A stretch of 64,000 bases of DNA from Parcubacteria group bacterium ADurb.Bin192 (GTDB lineage Bacteria > Patescibacteriota > Patescibacteriia > 2-12-FULL-60-25): positions 22,668 through 86,667 of the forward strand of contig MWCR01000006.1 of NCBI GenBank assembly GCA_002070095.1, read 5' to 3'. Shown piece by piece: positions 52,490 through 61,349 of this stretch. The notes beneath the pieces are model-generated. The model was not told the DNA's origin, ran no database searches, and was given only the letters and a program-made list of their open reading frames with translations. A program made the translations under genes and the position numbers. Within the stretch, counting starts at the first letter, position 1. The number at the start of each line of letters is the position of its first letter.

Positions 52490-53110
52490 ATGAAATCAGT
52501 CTTTAAAAAAGTTTTAGGATTATCCGCCGTCTTTTTAACGGCTGTTATTTTATTAATCCTTGCCTGCACCGCTTACGTCCGCTTGATCCATAGAACACTG
52601 ATAGTTCAACCCGCCCAGACGCCTCAAAGCCAAGCCATCATGATTCTGGGCGCTTCGATTAAATCCAACGGCCAACCGTCAGACGCGCTTAGAGACCGCT
52701 TGGAAACAGGTATAGGTTTATACAAAAGCGGCAAAGCCCCGCTGATCCTCTTGACCGGGGACGACGGCCGCAACCGGGCCGACGAAATTACGGTCATGAA
52801 AAACTACATCTTAAAGGCGGGCGTGCCGGAAAGCGCCATTTTTACGGACGGACAAGGCTACAGGACTTACGAAAGCTGTGCTCGAGCCAACAAAACATTC
52901 AATATCAAGCAAGCAATCATCGTCACCCAAAAGTTTCACTTGCCTCGCGCTTTGTATCTCTGTCATCGATTAGGCGTGGATTCGGTGGGCGTTTCAGCCG
53001 ATCTGCACGCCTACAAAGACATCCATTGGTTTACGGTCCGTGATTGGCTGGCCAGTTTTAAAGCCTGGCTGGACATCAACATCAAGACGCCGCAACCGCC
53101 AGTTATTTGA
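52490..53110 (+). CDS. SanA/YdcF (DUF218) family protein
   Basis: A 206-residue protein with one N-terminal membrane helix (about 9-30). The extracytoplasmic domain shows 'AIMILGASIKSNGQPSDALRDRLETGIGLYKSGKAPLILLTGD', 'ADEITVMKNYILKAGVPESAIFTDGQGYRTYESCARA' and 'IIVTQKFHLPRALYLCHRLGV'. This is the DUF218 (ElyC/SanA/YdcF) pattern, thought to act in envelope integrity and peptidoglycan lipid carrier metabolism. It begins 1 bp after rmuC ends and is followed by the AlkD-like gene after 1 bp. Confidence 0.88.
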   Translation: MKSVFKKVLGLSAVFLTAVILLILACTAYVRLIHRTLIVQPAQTPQSQAIMILGASIKSNGQPSDALRDRLETGIGLYKSGKAPLILLTGDDGRNRADEITVMKNYILKAGVPESAIFTDGQGYRTYESCARANKTFNIKQAIIVTQKFHLPRALYLCHRLGVDSVGVSADLHAYKDIHWFTVRDWLASFKAWLDINIKTPQPPVI

Positions 53111-53111
53111 T

Positions 53112-53837
53112 ATGAACGAACTTACGGAACTGAAAAAAATATTGCGCCAAAAAGCCGATCCGCAGAGAGCCGAAGTTTATAAACGCTTTTTTAAAACCGG
53201 CCGGGGTGAATATGGCGAAGGAGATATTTTTTTAGGCGTCACCGTACCCGTACTAAGGCAAGTATCCAAAGAATTCAGAACCATGCCGCTCAACGAAGTC
53301 ATTAAACTGCTGCGCGGTAAAATCCACGAAGAGCGCTTTACGGCTTTGGTCTTATTGGTTCATCAATATCAAACCCAACCGGAAAATCAAAAAAAGATTT
53401 TTGATATTTATCTGGATCACACCACCTGCATTAACAACTGGGATCTGGTGGACGCGTCGGCGCCGTCAATCGTGGGTCATTACTGCTTTAAGAGCAACGA
53501 CACCCGGACACTGGAAAGATTGGCTAAATCTCCCTTGCTGTGGGACAGAAGGATCGGCATGCTGGCCACTTTGTTTTTTATCAGACAAGGGGACACGGGC
53601 GCCGCTCTAAAACTGGCCGACATGCTGGTCAGCGACCGGCACGATTTGATGCACAAAGCCGTGGGCTGGATGTTGCGGGAAGCGGCCAAAAAAGATCCGG
53701 GAGCAACCATGGATTTTCTTAAAAAACACGCTTCCAGCATGCCCCGGACCATGTTACGCTATGCCATAGAAAAATTCCCCGAAAAAGAAAGATTGGACTA
53801 TCTCAAGAAAAAAGACCAAACCCCTTCAGGTCACTGA
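53112..53837 (+). CDS. AlkD-like DNA alkylation repair protein
   Basis: A 241-residue protein built of HEAT-like helical repeats. AlkD-type glycosylases remove N3- and N7-alkyl purines without base flipping. Motifs 'GEGDIFLGVTVPVLRQVSKEF' and 'CINNWDLVDASAPSIVG' contain the conserved Trp and Asp residues (NNWDLVD) typical of AlkD. 'KSPLLWDRRIGMLATLFFI', 'HDLMHKAVGWMLREAAKKD' and 'MPRTMLRYAIEKFPE' are helix repeats of this family. The ATG at 53112 is chosen from its tight spacing to the previous stop. It converges on the nth gene. Confidence 0.93.
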   Translation: MNELTELKKILRQKADPQRAEVYKRFFKTGRGEYGEGDIFLGVTVPVLRQVSKEFRTMPLNEVIKLLRGKIHEERFTALVLLVHQYQTQPENQKKIFDIYLDHTTCINNWDLVDASAPSIVGHYCFKSNDTRTLERLAKSPLLWDRRIGMLATLFFIRQGDTGAALKLADMLVSDRHDLMHKAVGWMLREAAKKDPGATMDFLKKHASSMPRTMLRYAIEKFPEKERLDYLKKKDQTPSGH

Positions 53838-53881
53838 TTATTGGCTATTGATGATTGGTTATTGATGATTGATTCCTTGTA

Positions 53882-54520
53882 TCATCTATTAATCTTTGGT
53901 TCATACGGACACCATTTGGCCAAAGGACACAAATAACACTTGGGTTTTTTGCCGGCCGTGCAAATTTCGCGTCCAAAGCGCACCATGGTCCGATTAACCT
54001 CGTTCCAATATTTTTCAGGCAGCAAGTCTTTGATGTCCCGTTCAACTTTTTCCGGGGTCGCGCCGCGAGACCAGCCAAGCCTTTTGGCTATTCTAAAAAC
54101 ATGCGTATCAACCGCGATGGCCGGAATTTTAAAACAATAAGAAAGCACACAACTGGCCGTTTTACGGCCCACGCCGGGCAAGGTCACCATTTGCTCCATA
54201 GATAAAGGGATTTGGCCTTGGAAGTCATTTAAAAGCTTTTTGGCCAGCAAGTGAAGAGACTTGGCTTTATTGCGATATAAACCGATGGCAGACAGGCTCC
54301 GGGCGATCTCCGATGAATCCGTTTTGGCCAATTTTTGCCAAGTGGGAAATTTTTGCCTGAAAGAGGGGAAGACCTTCAACACTTGGGCGTCCGTGGTCCT
54401 GGCTGATAAAATAGTGGCAATTAAAGAATCTTCCGGATTACCCAAATCCATTTCCGGTTTTTGTGTATAACGTCGTTTTAGGGTTTGAATTATCTTAATG
54501 GCCGACCGGTCGTAAGGCAT
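53882..54520 (-). CDS. nth: Endonuclease III (base excision repair)
   Basis: A bifunctional DNA glycosylase/AP lyase for oxidised pyrimidines. The helix-hairpin-helix is LPGVGRKTASCVL with catalytic Lys120 and the GPD Asp138 (AVDTHVFRIAKRL), both at the E. coli numbers. The 4Fe-4S cluster uses Cys187, Cys195, Cys198 and Cys204. The spacing C-x7-C-x2-C-x5-C has one residue more than the usual C-x6-C. It is convergent with the AlkD-like gene and 465 bp from ftsQ. Confidence 0.95.
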   Translation of the reverse strand: MPYDRSAIKIIQTLKRRYTQKPEMDLGNPEDSLIATILSARTTDAQVLKVFPSFRQKFPTWQKLAKTDSSEIARSLSAIGLYRNKAKSLHLLAKKLLNDFQGQIPLSMEQMVTLPGVGRKTASCVLSYCFKIPAIAVDTHVFRIAKRLGWSRGATPEKVERDIKDLLPEKYWNEVNRTMVRFGREICTAGKKPKCYLCPLAKWCPYEPKINR

Positions 54521-54985
54521 AACAAACTTGTTAATAAGTCATATCATTATAACAAAAAACTGAAACACAAAGGCATACAAGAGCTGAAAGAGGGGAGAGG
54601 GGCTGATTAACCAAAATTACAAATTAACAATTATAAATTATGAATTATGACGACACGACATAACTGAACCGACCAATTAAGAATTAAAAAAATAATTAAA
54701 AAATTAGAATTGCAAAATAGATCGTCCGGACGGATGGTGAGGTTTGGGCGGTATACGGACAAGATGAATTTGTAAAGAAGAAAATTAATGGATGAATTCA
54801 AATAACGAATTTAAAAATTTTTGACGATAGGGAAGAGAGTGAGAACGGTCAAAAAGCCTAATGTTTTTGATAATAAATAGCGTCGCACAATATACCTTAT
54901 ACGAAACAAGATGGTTTTCAAAAATTGGCCTATAGCTAAATAATGGCTAATTTAAGCCAAATTATTCAACACAGCCTCTCTTCAC
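54521..54985. other. AT-rich gap without a gene
   Basis: This 465-bp gap is strikingly AT-rich and contains many TTAATT/AATTAA-type words and copies of a TTATAAATTATGAATTA-like motif near 54620-54650. A GC-rich island (TCGTCCGGACGGATGG, 54721-54736) stands in the middle. I see no promoter, tRNA or open frame of note. It separates convergent nth from ftsQ, which both run toward the window start. Confidence 0.6.
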
Positions 54986-55831
54986 CTATTTGTAGTATAT
55001 TTTGCCCGGCACCCTGATATCTATATACTCCCGCACCTCGCCCAAATCAGGCTTGGTATTCAGAAACTGCCTTAATGTCTCTATCTGCAGGTCTACTGTA
55101 TCGTCTAATTCGATTAAAACGCTTATATTCTCTTTTAGGACCAAATTCAGGGTATCTGTATCAGGCTCTAAGCCGATATCCAAGCCTTTGAACCAAATAC
55201 CCGCGTCTCTCAATTTAATGGTCAAATCCAACCATTGTCTAACCTTATTGGATTCCACATAAATTTGACCCTTATCATAGGTACTGGTAACCGAAGAAAT
55301 AATTAAAACTTCTTTAGACATGTCTACGGGAGACGGATCGGTTAAAACACTCATGGTGGCCGAAGCTGTTTCCGAATCAGCCAAATCAGTCACCACGCCA
55401 TAATCATCAATGATATAAACCCCGGTCTTGGTGACCAAGACCACACTCCTCTGCCTCTCTCGAATATTGAGTCGTAAAATATTAGGATATATTTTATCCA
55501 CAGTAACATTTTCTACAAAAAACTTGTCAGCCAGGTGGTTTTCGATCCGGCCGGGATCTACAGTTAAAATATTTTTATTGCCCCACGGCCAATCTTTGGG
55601 CCGGTTAAAATACGCCTCTATCTCCCCCGCCACAGCCTCTCGGCTTAATACATTCAGCTCCCCTACCTCGTATTCAGTGACCGTAAAATAATTGGAATAA
55701 AAAACAAACCAAAAAAAACTCAAAATAATAAAACTGGCGAACAAAGAAAGCTTGACCCACCGGCTCTTGTTTTGCCGCCCGGCCCTATCTTCGGCAAACA
55801 TGCCGATTTCTTTTCTTTTAAACCATCTCAT
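54986..55831 (-). CDS. ftsQ: FtsQ/DivIB-like cell division protein
   Basis: A 281-residue protein with a short cytoplasmic basic N-terminus, one membrane helix (about 27-48) and an extracytoplasmic POTRA domain (about 50-120, ending 'IYPNILRLNIRERQRSVVLVT', the classic FtsQ/DivIB signature P-x-x-L-x-I-x-I-x-E-R). A beta domain follows. It localises the FtsBL pair to the septum. It lies 43 bp after alr, within a minus-strand run of envelope and cell-cycle genes. The sequence is divergent, but the POTRA and topology fit. Confidence 0.85.
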   Translation of the reverse strand: MRWFKRKEIGMFAEDRAGRQNKSRWVKLSLFASFIILSFFWFVFYSNYFTVTEYEVGELNVLSREAVAGEIEAYFNRPKDWPWGNKNILTVDPGRIENHLADKFFVENVTVDKIYPNILRLNIRERQRSVVLVTKTGVYIIDDYGVVTDLADSETASATMSVLTDPSPVDMSKEVLIISSVTSTYDKGQIYVESNKVRQWLDLTIKLRDAGIWFKGLDIGLEPDTDTLNLVLKENISVLIELDDTVDLQIETLRQFLNTKPDLGEVREYIDIRVPGKIYYK

Positions 55832-55874
55832 GCCCGTATATTCTCACATTCCAAAAAGCTTGTCATTAAACATT

Positions 55875-57047
55875 TTATTTAACCGCGATTCTGGGCAGCC
55901 AAGGATTGATCCTGGTGATCACTTCGTAATTAATGGTGCCTATTTTGCCCGCCAGCTCTTCGGCGGAAATCATATCTTTTTTTTGCGAACCCAAAAGCAC
56001 CACTTCGTCTTCCGCGGCCGCGCCTTTAACGTCCGTTACATCCACCATCATCATATTCATACAAATACGGCCGACCACCTTGCAACGCTTGCCCCTGATC
56101 AAAACATTGCCCAAGCCTGACAATTTTCTATCGTAGCCATCCCAATAACCCACCGGCAAAACCGCAATTTTAGACTTTCGAGTTACTTTTTCAGTCAACC
56201 CATAACCAATGGCCGTGCCTTTTGGCACGTCTTTGATTTGAGCGATAACGGTTTTCCAGGTTAAAGCCGGTTTAAGGATAATATCCTTATGTTGCTTTTG
56301 AGCCACGGCCCGAGTTTCCTTGGAAGACCAGTGCCCGTATAAAGAAATGCCCATTCTGATCAAATTGAAATGTGTTTCCGGAAACAAAAAAGCGGCCGCC
56401 GAGCAGGCAGTATGCTTAATCAAGGGGTCGCATCCCGCGGCGCTTAATTGTTTCAGCGCTTGATTAAAACTATCTAACTGCCGGTTGGCAAATGCGTGAT
56501 CGGTTGTATCTTCGATGTTGGCGAAATGAGTATACACGCCTCGAATATGTAAACCCTTTATATCCATGGCCCGGCGCGCGTAATCAATCAACGTTTGGCC
56601 CGCTAAACCCTGTCTGACTGTCCCGGTCTCAACCTTAAGATGTATATGGGCCGGTGATTTTTTTAGCACACCGCGCTCGGACAGTTGCTTGACCGTTTGT
56701 AAGACGCCTAAGTCATAAGCCACAAAGTCCAGATCGTGCCTGATAGCTTCTTCAACTTGGCCGGGCCTGGTATAACCCATGATTAAAATCAACTCCGTAA
56801 AACCGGCCTTACGCAAAATCAAACCCTCGTCCAAAGAATCAACTCCAAACCACTTAACACCTGCCCGTCGCGCCATGGACGCGATTTCCAGCAAACCATG
56901 GCCATAAGCATTTGATTTGACCACGGCCATCAGCTCTACTTTTTTGTGCAATGATGTTTGAAAGGCCTTGATGTTGTTTTTGACGGCCCCGGAAGAAACT
57001 TCGACCCATGTTTTGGATTGAAGCAAGTCTTTGTGTTTTGATGACAT
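55875..57047 (-). CDS. alr: Alanine racemase
   Basis: A 390-residue PLP enzyme that makes D-alanine for peptidoglycan. The PLP lysine is Lys44 in AVVKSNAYGHG. Typical later motifs are 'HLKVETGTVRQGL' (with the family's 'dTGM.R.G' shifted to ETGTVRQG), 'RMGISLYG', 'AIGYGLTEKV' and 'IAVLPVGYWDGYDRKLSG'. In the family consensus the residues after the glycine in the dTGM.R.G motif are Met-x-Arg; here Thr-Val-Arg. The ATG at 57047 (MSSKHKD) is preferred over TTG at 57056. It is 28 bp after serS. Confidence 0.94.
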   Translation of the reverse strand: MSSKHKDLLQSKTWVEVSSGAVKNNIKAFQTSLHKKVELMAVVKSNAYGHGLLEIASMARRAGVKWFGVDSLDEGLILRKAGFTELILIMGYTRPGQVEEAIRHDLDFVAYDLGVLQTVKQLSERGVLKKSPAHIHLKVETGTVRQGLAGQTLIDYARRAMDIKGLHIRGVYTHFANIEDTTDHAFANRQLDSFNQALKQLSAAGCDPLIKHTACSAAAFLFPETHFNLIRMGISLYGHWSSKETRAVAQKQHKDIILKPALTWKTVIAQIKDVPKGTAIGYGLTEKVTRKSKIAVLPVGYWDGYDRKLSGLGNVLIRGKRCKVVGRICMNMMMVDVTDVKGAAAEDEVVLLGSQKKDMISAEELAGKIGTINYEVITRINPWLPRIAVK

Positions 57048-57075
57048 AATGAACAATTACTTTATACAACAAAGT

Positions 57076-58335
57076 TTAAGCTATTTTTTCAAAGCCGCAA
57101 TACGGAATCAAGGCTTCAGGAATTTTAATGGTGCCGTCGGCCTGCTGATGATTTTCCAAAATCGCGATGGGCAGCCTTGATAAAGCAATGCCCGTACCGT
57201 TTAAAGTATGCGCAAACTGATTTCCGTCTTCGGTCTTAATTTTAATATTCAATCTTCTGGCTTGAAAATCAGTACAATTGGAAGCCGATGTTACTTCTCC
57301 CCAACCGCCCTGGCAGTCATTTCTGCCCCACATCCAAGATTCTATATCGTACTTGCGATAAGCCGGGCCGCCCAAATCACCGGTGCAAATATCAACCACC
57401 CTGTAAGGTATCTGCAGGGCCTGCATGATATTTTCTTCGTGCTTTAAAAGCTCCAGATGCAGGGCTTCAGATTGCTCGGGCGCGCAAAAAACAAACATTT
57501 CAACCTTGGCGAACTGATGCACTCTGTAGAGCCCGTATGATTCACGGCCATAAGCTCCGGCTTCGGTTCTGAAGCAGTGAGAAAGGCCGACATATTTAAG
57601 AGGTACTTGTTCGGACTTCAAAAATTCGTCTTTATGATAACCGCCCAAAGCGATTTCTGCCGTGCCGATCAAAGAGAGATCAGTGTTTTCAATAGAATAA
57701 ATTTGCGTCTCCGATCCTCGCGGCTGATAACCCGTGCCCAATAAAATCTCATCCTTGGCCAAATCCGGCGTGCTCATGGGTATGAATCCGTTTTTATATA
57801 AATATTCCATGGCAAACCTGATCAACGCCTGCTCCAAAAGAGCTCCTTTGCCTTTCCAAAAATAAAACTTGGCCCCGGCCACCTTGGCGCCTCTTTCAAA
57901 ATCCAAAATATCCAACTTTTGACCCAAGGCGACGTGATCCAAGGGTTTATCCAATTTCTTAATCTCCCCCCATTGTCTCAACTCTTTATTATGCGCATCA
58001 TCCGGGCCGATCGGCGCATCGGGATGTGTCAGATTGGGAATCATCATCAACAACTCCGTTCTTTGTTGGCTGACCGCTTTCAGTTCATCTTCTTGTTTGG
58101 CCAAATCCGACTTTAAAACTTTTCCGCGCTCTACCAGCTCTTCTTTGTTCTCCGCGAGACGCATATCCTCGGCCACCTGGTTGCGTTCAGCCCTGGTTTT
58201 TTCGGCCGCCTGCAACAAAGAAACGTAAGTTCGATCCAACTCCATCAGCTTGTCCAGATCTACGTTAACACGGCGCGCTTGGCAATTATTTTTTACAATC
58301 TCCGGATTCTCTCTGATAAATTTTATATCGAGCAT
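57076..58335 (-). CDS. serS: Seryl-tRNA synthetase
   Basis: A class II synthetase of 419 residues. The N-terminal antiparallel coiled coil (about 30-105) that recognises the long variable arm is present. Motif 2 is 'SHCFRTEAGAYGRESYGLYRVHQFAKVEMFVF', and motif 3 is 'TLNGTGIALSRLPIAILENHQ'. The usual 'E.SSCSNCTDFQARR' signature is present as 'EVTSASNCTDFQARR'. It is 2 bp after greA and 28 bp before alr. Confidence 0.97.
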   Translation of the reverse strand: MLDIKFIRENPEIVKNNCQARRVNVDLDKLMELDRTYVSLLQAAEKTRAERNQVAEDMRLAENKEELVERGKVLKSDLAKQEDELKAVSQQRTELLMMIPNLTHPDAPIGPDDAHNKELRQWGEIKKLDKPLDHVALGQKLDILDFERGAKVAGAKFYFWKGKGALLEQALIRFAMEYLYKNGFIPMSTPDLAKDEILLGTGYQPRGSETQIYSIENTDLSLIGTAEIALGGYHKDEFLKSEQVPLKYVGLSHCFRTEAGAYGRESYGLYRVHQFAKVEMFVFCAPEQSEALHLELLKHEENIMQALQIPYRVVDICTGDLGGPAYRKYDIESWMWGRNDCQGGWGEVTSASNCTDFQARRLNIKIKTEDGNQFAHTLNGTGIALSRLPIAILENHQQADGTIKIPEALIPYCGFEKIA

Positions 58336-58337
58336 AT

Positions 58338-58802
58338 TTATGAAATATTTAAGATGGTATAAATCACGATTCCGCCGGGCGTTTCAACCTCCACCTTATC
58401 CCCTGGCGCGTGACCCAAAAAAGCTCTGCCCATGGGCGATTCATTGGAAATCAAGCCCGAAGCCGGATTCGCTTCTTCGGAGCCTACAATCTTGTAATTT
58501 TTCACAACATCTTTGGCTTCGACTTCAACCTTGGAGCCGATTCTGACAGTGGAACTGCCGGCCACGTCTTGAATCACGGAAACGTTTTTCAACATCTCCT
58601 CAATTTCCCGAATCCTGCCCTGAATAAAACCCATTTCATCTTTGGCGCTGTGATATTCGGCGTTTTCTTTCAGATCGCCCAAGGCCTTGGCCTGCTCGAT
58701 TCTAGAGGATGTTTCTCGTACCTTAACCGTTTTAAGCTCGTGTAATTCGGCTTTTAATTTATCCAAACCATCTTGACTGATATAAAAAATTTTCTCACTC
58801 AT
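58338..58802 (-). CDS. greA: Transcription elongation factor GreA
   Basis: GreA stimulates RNA cleavage by backtracked RNA polymerase. From the ATG at 58802 it is 154 residues: an N-terminal coiled coil with 'ENAEYHSAKDEMGFIQGRIREIEEML' (the acidic tip DE region) and a C-terminal FKBP-like domain 'IVGSEEANPASGLISNESPMGRAFLGHAPGDKVEVETPGGIVIY'. A longer frame with a GTG at 58844 covers leader RNA and is rejected. Its leader carries two overlapping hairpins, and serS begins 2 bp downstream. Confidence 0.96.
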   Translation of the reverse strand: MSEKIFYISQDGLDKLKAELHELKTVKVRETSSRIEQAKALGDLKENAEYHSAKDEMGFIQGRIREIEEMLKNVSVIQDVAGSSTVRIGSKVEVEAKDVVKNYKIVGSEEANPASGLISNESPMGRAFLGHAPGDKVEVETPGGIVIYTILNIS

Positions 58803-58824
58803 AATCTCTATAAATGTCCTTAAT

Positions 58825-58857
58825 GGACAAAAATATTTGTCCACCTTTATACGGTGG
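58825..58857 (-). promoter_or_regulatory. greA leader with two overlapping hairpins
   Basis: On the minus strand, CCACC/GGTGG (58841-58857) and GGACAAA/TTTGTCC (58825-58842) form adjacent hairpins that share the two bases at 58841-58842, so full forms cannot coexist. There is no U-run after either. The meaning is unknown. Confidence 0.5.
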
Positions 58858-58866
58858 CTTTTAACT

Positions 58867-58895
58867 AGTATATGAAGCTACTGAAACATTGTCAA
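58867..58895 (-). promoter_or_regulatory. Promoter of greA-serS-alr-ftsQ
   Basis: Reading the minus strand: TTGACA (58895-58890), 17-bp spacer, TATACT (58872-58867). The -35 box overlaps the end of the mrdA gene. Predicted start near 58860 gives a leader of about 58 nt. Confidence 0.75.
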
Positions 58896-60820
58896 TTCGT
58901 TTTGTTAATGTATTTGTCCCAAGCCATTAACGCCTCTCTGGCGACCGGAATTGCCGTCCTGGAACCCTCCTCACCTTCTTCCAATAAAACCACGACGGTA
59001 ACCTTGGGGTCTTCAAAAGGCGCGAAAGCCGTAAACCAAGCATGATTTGGTTTGTCTTGCCGCCACTGGGCCGTCCCGGTTTTTCCGGCCACAGTAAACG
59101 GCATATTGGCCAAAGACCTGCCTGAACCGTAAACAACTGTATCTCGCATGCCGAGACGCACAATTTCAAAGGCCGATGCCGGAGCAATCTCTCCTTGATT
59201 TTCAGGTTCAATAAAATCACGATTAAAATGGGGTGTAATTTTTTTACCTCCGTTGGCTATCAAGGAAGTTGCCAAGGCTATCTGCATGGGCGTTACCAGC
59301 AGATCACCCTGCCCGATGGCATAGTTATATGTGTCGCCCAAATACCATTTTTGACCGGTTTTCTCCTCTCTTCTTTGCGGCGAAGGAACGTGGCCCGGCA
59401 CTTCGCCCGGCAAATCCAAACCGGTCCTGGAACCAAAACCGAATTTTTCGAGCCAGACAGCCATATTTTCGGCTCCCAAACCCCTTATCCCTTCTCCCCC
59501 TCCGCACATGAGATAAAAAAAAGTATTAACCGACCATGCTATGGCCCGGCGCACATCAGTAGCACCATGACCGCCCGCCTGCCAATCAGGAAAAAATCTG
59601 GAACCCACCCACACACCTCCGCTTGAAAACACGGCGGTCTGCCGGGTGACAATCTTATCTGCCAGCAAAGCAACCGCATATACCGGCTTAATGGTCGATC
59701 CTGAAGGAAACAAACCGGCCCAGGCCCGGGCCAAAAATGGATTATTCGGATCTTTTAAGTATTGATCGTACAATGTGCTGGAAACATGCCCCGAAAAAAT
59801 ATTGTTATCATATGACGGCCAAGACGCGACCGCCAATACGGAACCATCTCTCGGATCCAGCAATATAAGCGTGCCTTTTTGGATTTCATTTTCCTGCAAA
59901 TGTTTTTTTAATATCAGTTCAGATTCTTTTTGCAGATTAACGTCAATAGATAAATACAAATCTTTTCCGGGAACCGGATCTTGTTCATGAACAACCCTCT
60001 GTTCCTTGCCGCGCGAATCAACTTCCACCACTTTTTCACCCGGTACACCCCTAAGCAATGCTTCATACCAAGACTCCACCCCCATTTTACCGACGCTGTC
60101 CGTTCTTTTGTAATCACGATATTTTTCCTCTGACAACTGTTCTTCGGTTATCTTGCCCGTATAGCCTATAAAATGAGAAAAAGTTTGGTACTCGGACGAT
60201 ATCGGGTAACGGCGTTTATCTCCTTGTTCAATATATACTCCGGATGAATCGCCCAAGCCGATCAGCAAAGCCACTGCTTGATCATATGCCACGTCCCGGG
60301 CAATGATTATCTTCCTGTCAGGCGAACGGCTTTTTAAAATATCAGCTTCGATATCTGAAATGGGAGCGCCGTATACGCGAGCGATTTTGCCCAACAGATC
60401 ATTGCGCGCATCTTCGTCTTGAGGCAAATCCACGGGAATAACCGCTATATCAAAAGTGGGAATATTGTCCGCCAAAATAACACCCGTTCTGTCCCTGATC
60501 ACCCCTCTTTTGGGCTGCAAAACCGATGTTCTAAGTCTATTGCGTTCAGCCAGCGCCAAATAACGATCATGATCTTTAATTTGCATGGAAAATGCTCTAA
60601 ACAATAAAACCGCCAAAACAGTTAAGACCAAACCAACAGCCAAAATAAATCTTCCGGCCGGCAAAGGAGCTCCCAAAAACATGGGCCTGTCTTTTATTTT
60701 AACCAGTTCGTCTTCATACAAAACTTCATGCGCAATATCCTCCTGATCTTTCAAGTTGATTTCCAAGGCATAACCACCATCTTCCCGCCAAGAAAAATAT
60801 TCGTTGTGCTTATTACTCAT
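58892..60820 (-). CDS. mrdA: Penicillin-binding protein 2 (rod-shape transpeptidase)
   Basis: A 642-residue class B PBP. One N-terminal membrane helix (about 53-73) anchors it. The pedestal domain follows, then the transpeptidase with SxxK 'PSGSTIKP' (catalytic Ser), SxN 'WSVNTFF' and KTGT 'VAGKTGTAQW'. 'GKMGVESWYEALLRGVPGEKVVEVDSRGKEQRV' is typical for MrdA. It partners with RodA and MreBCD for lateral wall growth; RodA is not in the window. It overlaps mreD by 8 bp and has a cytoplasmic N-terminal extension of about 50 residues. Confidence 0.95.
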   Translation of the reverse strand: MSNKHNEYFSWREDGGYALEINLKDQEDIAHEVLYEDELVKIKDRPMFLGAPLPAGRFILAVGLVLTVLAVLLFRAFSMQIKDHDRYLALAERNRLRTSVLQPKRGVIRDRTGVILADNIPTFDIAVIPVDLPQDEDARNDLLGKIARVYGAPISDIEADILKSRSPDRKIIIARDVAYDQAVALLIGLGDSSGVYIEQGDKRRYPISSEYQTFSHFIGYTGKITEEQLSEEKYRDYKRTDSVGKMGVESWYEALLRGVPGEKVVEVDSRGKEQRVVHEQDPVPGKDLYLSIDVNLQKESELILKKHLQENEIQKGTLILLDPRDGSVLAVASWPSYDNNIFSGHVSSTLYDQYLKDPNNPFLARAWAGLFPSGSTIKPVYAVALLADKIVTRQTAVFSSGGVWVGSRFFPDWQAGGHGATDVRRAIAWSVNTFFYLMCGGGEGIRGLGAENMAVWLEKFGFGSRTGLDLPGEVPGHVPSPQRREEKTGQKWYLGDTYNYAIGQGDLLVTPMQIALATSLIANGGKKITPHFNRDFIEPENQGEIAPASAFEIVRLGMRDTVVYGSGRSLANMPFTVAGKTGTAQWRQDKPNHAWFTAFAPFEDPKVTVVVLLEEGEEGSRTAIPVAREALMAWDKYINKTN

Positions 60821-61346
60821 ATCTGCCTTTGTACGCGTTAACCGATATCACGAAACGCTTGGTAAACAAGGTTATAGACACAAAAACCAGCGTGGTAAAA
60901 ATAATGTCAAAAACAAAAACCCCCAATAACCTGGACCAAGGTTCAAGATAATAAGCTCCATTTAAGACATAGGTCCCGAACCAAGACAATAACTGCCACA
61001 AGGTTCTGTCCAGCAAACGGGCGGCCGCCACCAAAGCCATGCTCGCATACAAAGAACGGTTGGTCGTCACCCGGCTGGCCAGCAAATCCACCAGCAAAAA
61101 AACCAATAACCATCTGCCGGTTACAAAGCCCGCCGAAGTTGCGCTCATCAAATCAATAATCAAACCGGCTATCACGGCCAAAGTGTATGCCGCCGGTCTT
61201 TTGTTCAGCAATAAAAACAAAACACCGACCGGCACGACCGGCCTGATATAGGCAAAAACAGACGGCGCGGAACCGATAAAACCGCTTTCATAAACGCCCG
61301 CCAATATGGCGGAAATAATCACAATAACCCAAGATGACCTGCGCAT
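60813..61346 (-). CDS. mreD: Rod shape-determining protein MreD
   Basis: A 177-residue protein with about five membrane helices, in the canonical mreB-mreC-mreD-mrdA order. MreD is the least conserved member; the identification rests mainly on position and topology. Segments 'PVVPVGVLFLLLNKRPAAYTLAVIAGLIIDLMSATSAGFVTG' match the family's 'P.l.l..l....l.....a...gf..GLl.D......G.....'. It starts 3 bp after mreC and overlaps mrdA by 8 bp. Confidence 0.9.
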   Translation of the reverse strand: MRRSSWVIVIISAILAGVYESGFIGSAPSVFAYIRPVVPVGVLFLLLNKRPAAYTLAVIAGLIIDLMSATSAGFVTGRWLLVFLLVDLLASRVTTNRSLYASMALVAAARLLDRTLWQLLSWFGTYVLNGAYYLEPWSRLLGVFVFDIIFTTLVFVSITLFTKRFVISVNAYKGRYE

Positions 61347-61349
61347 AAA

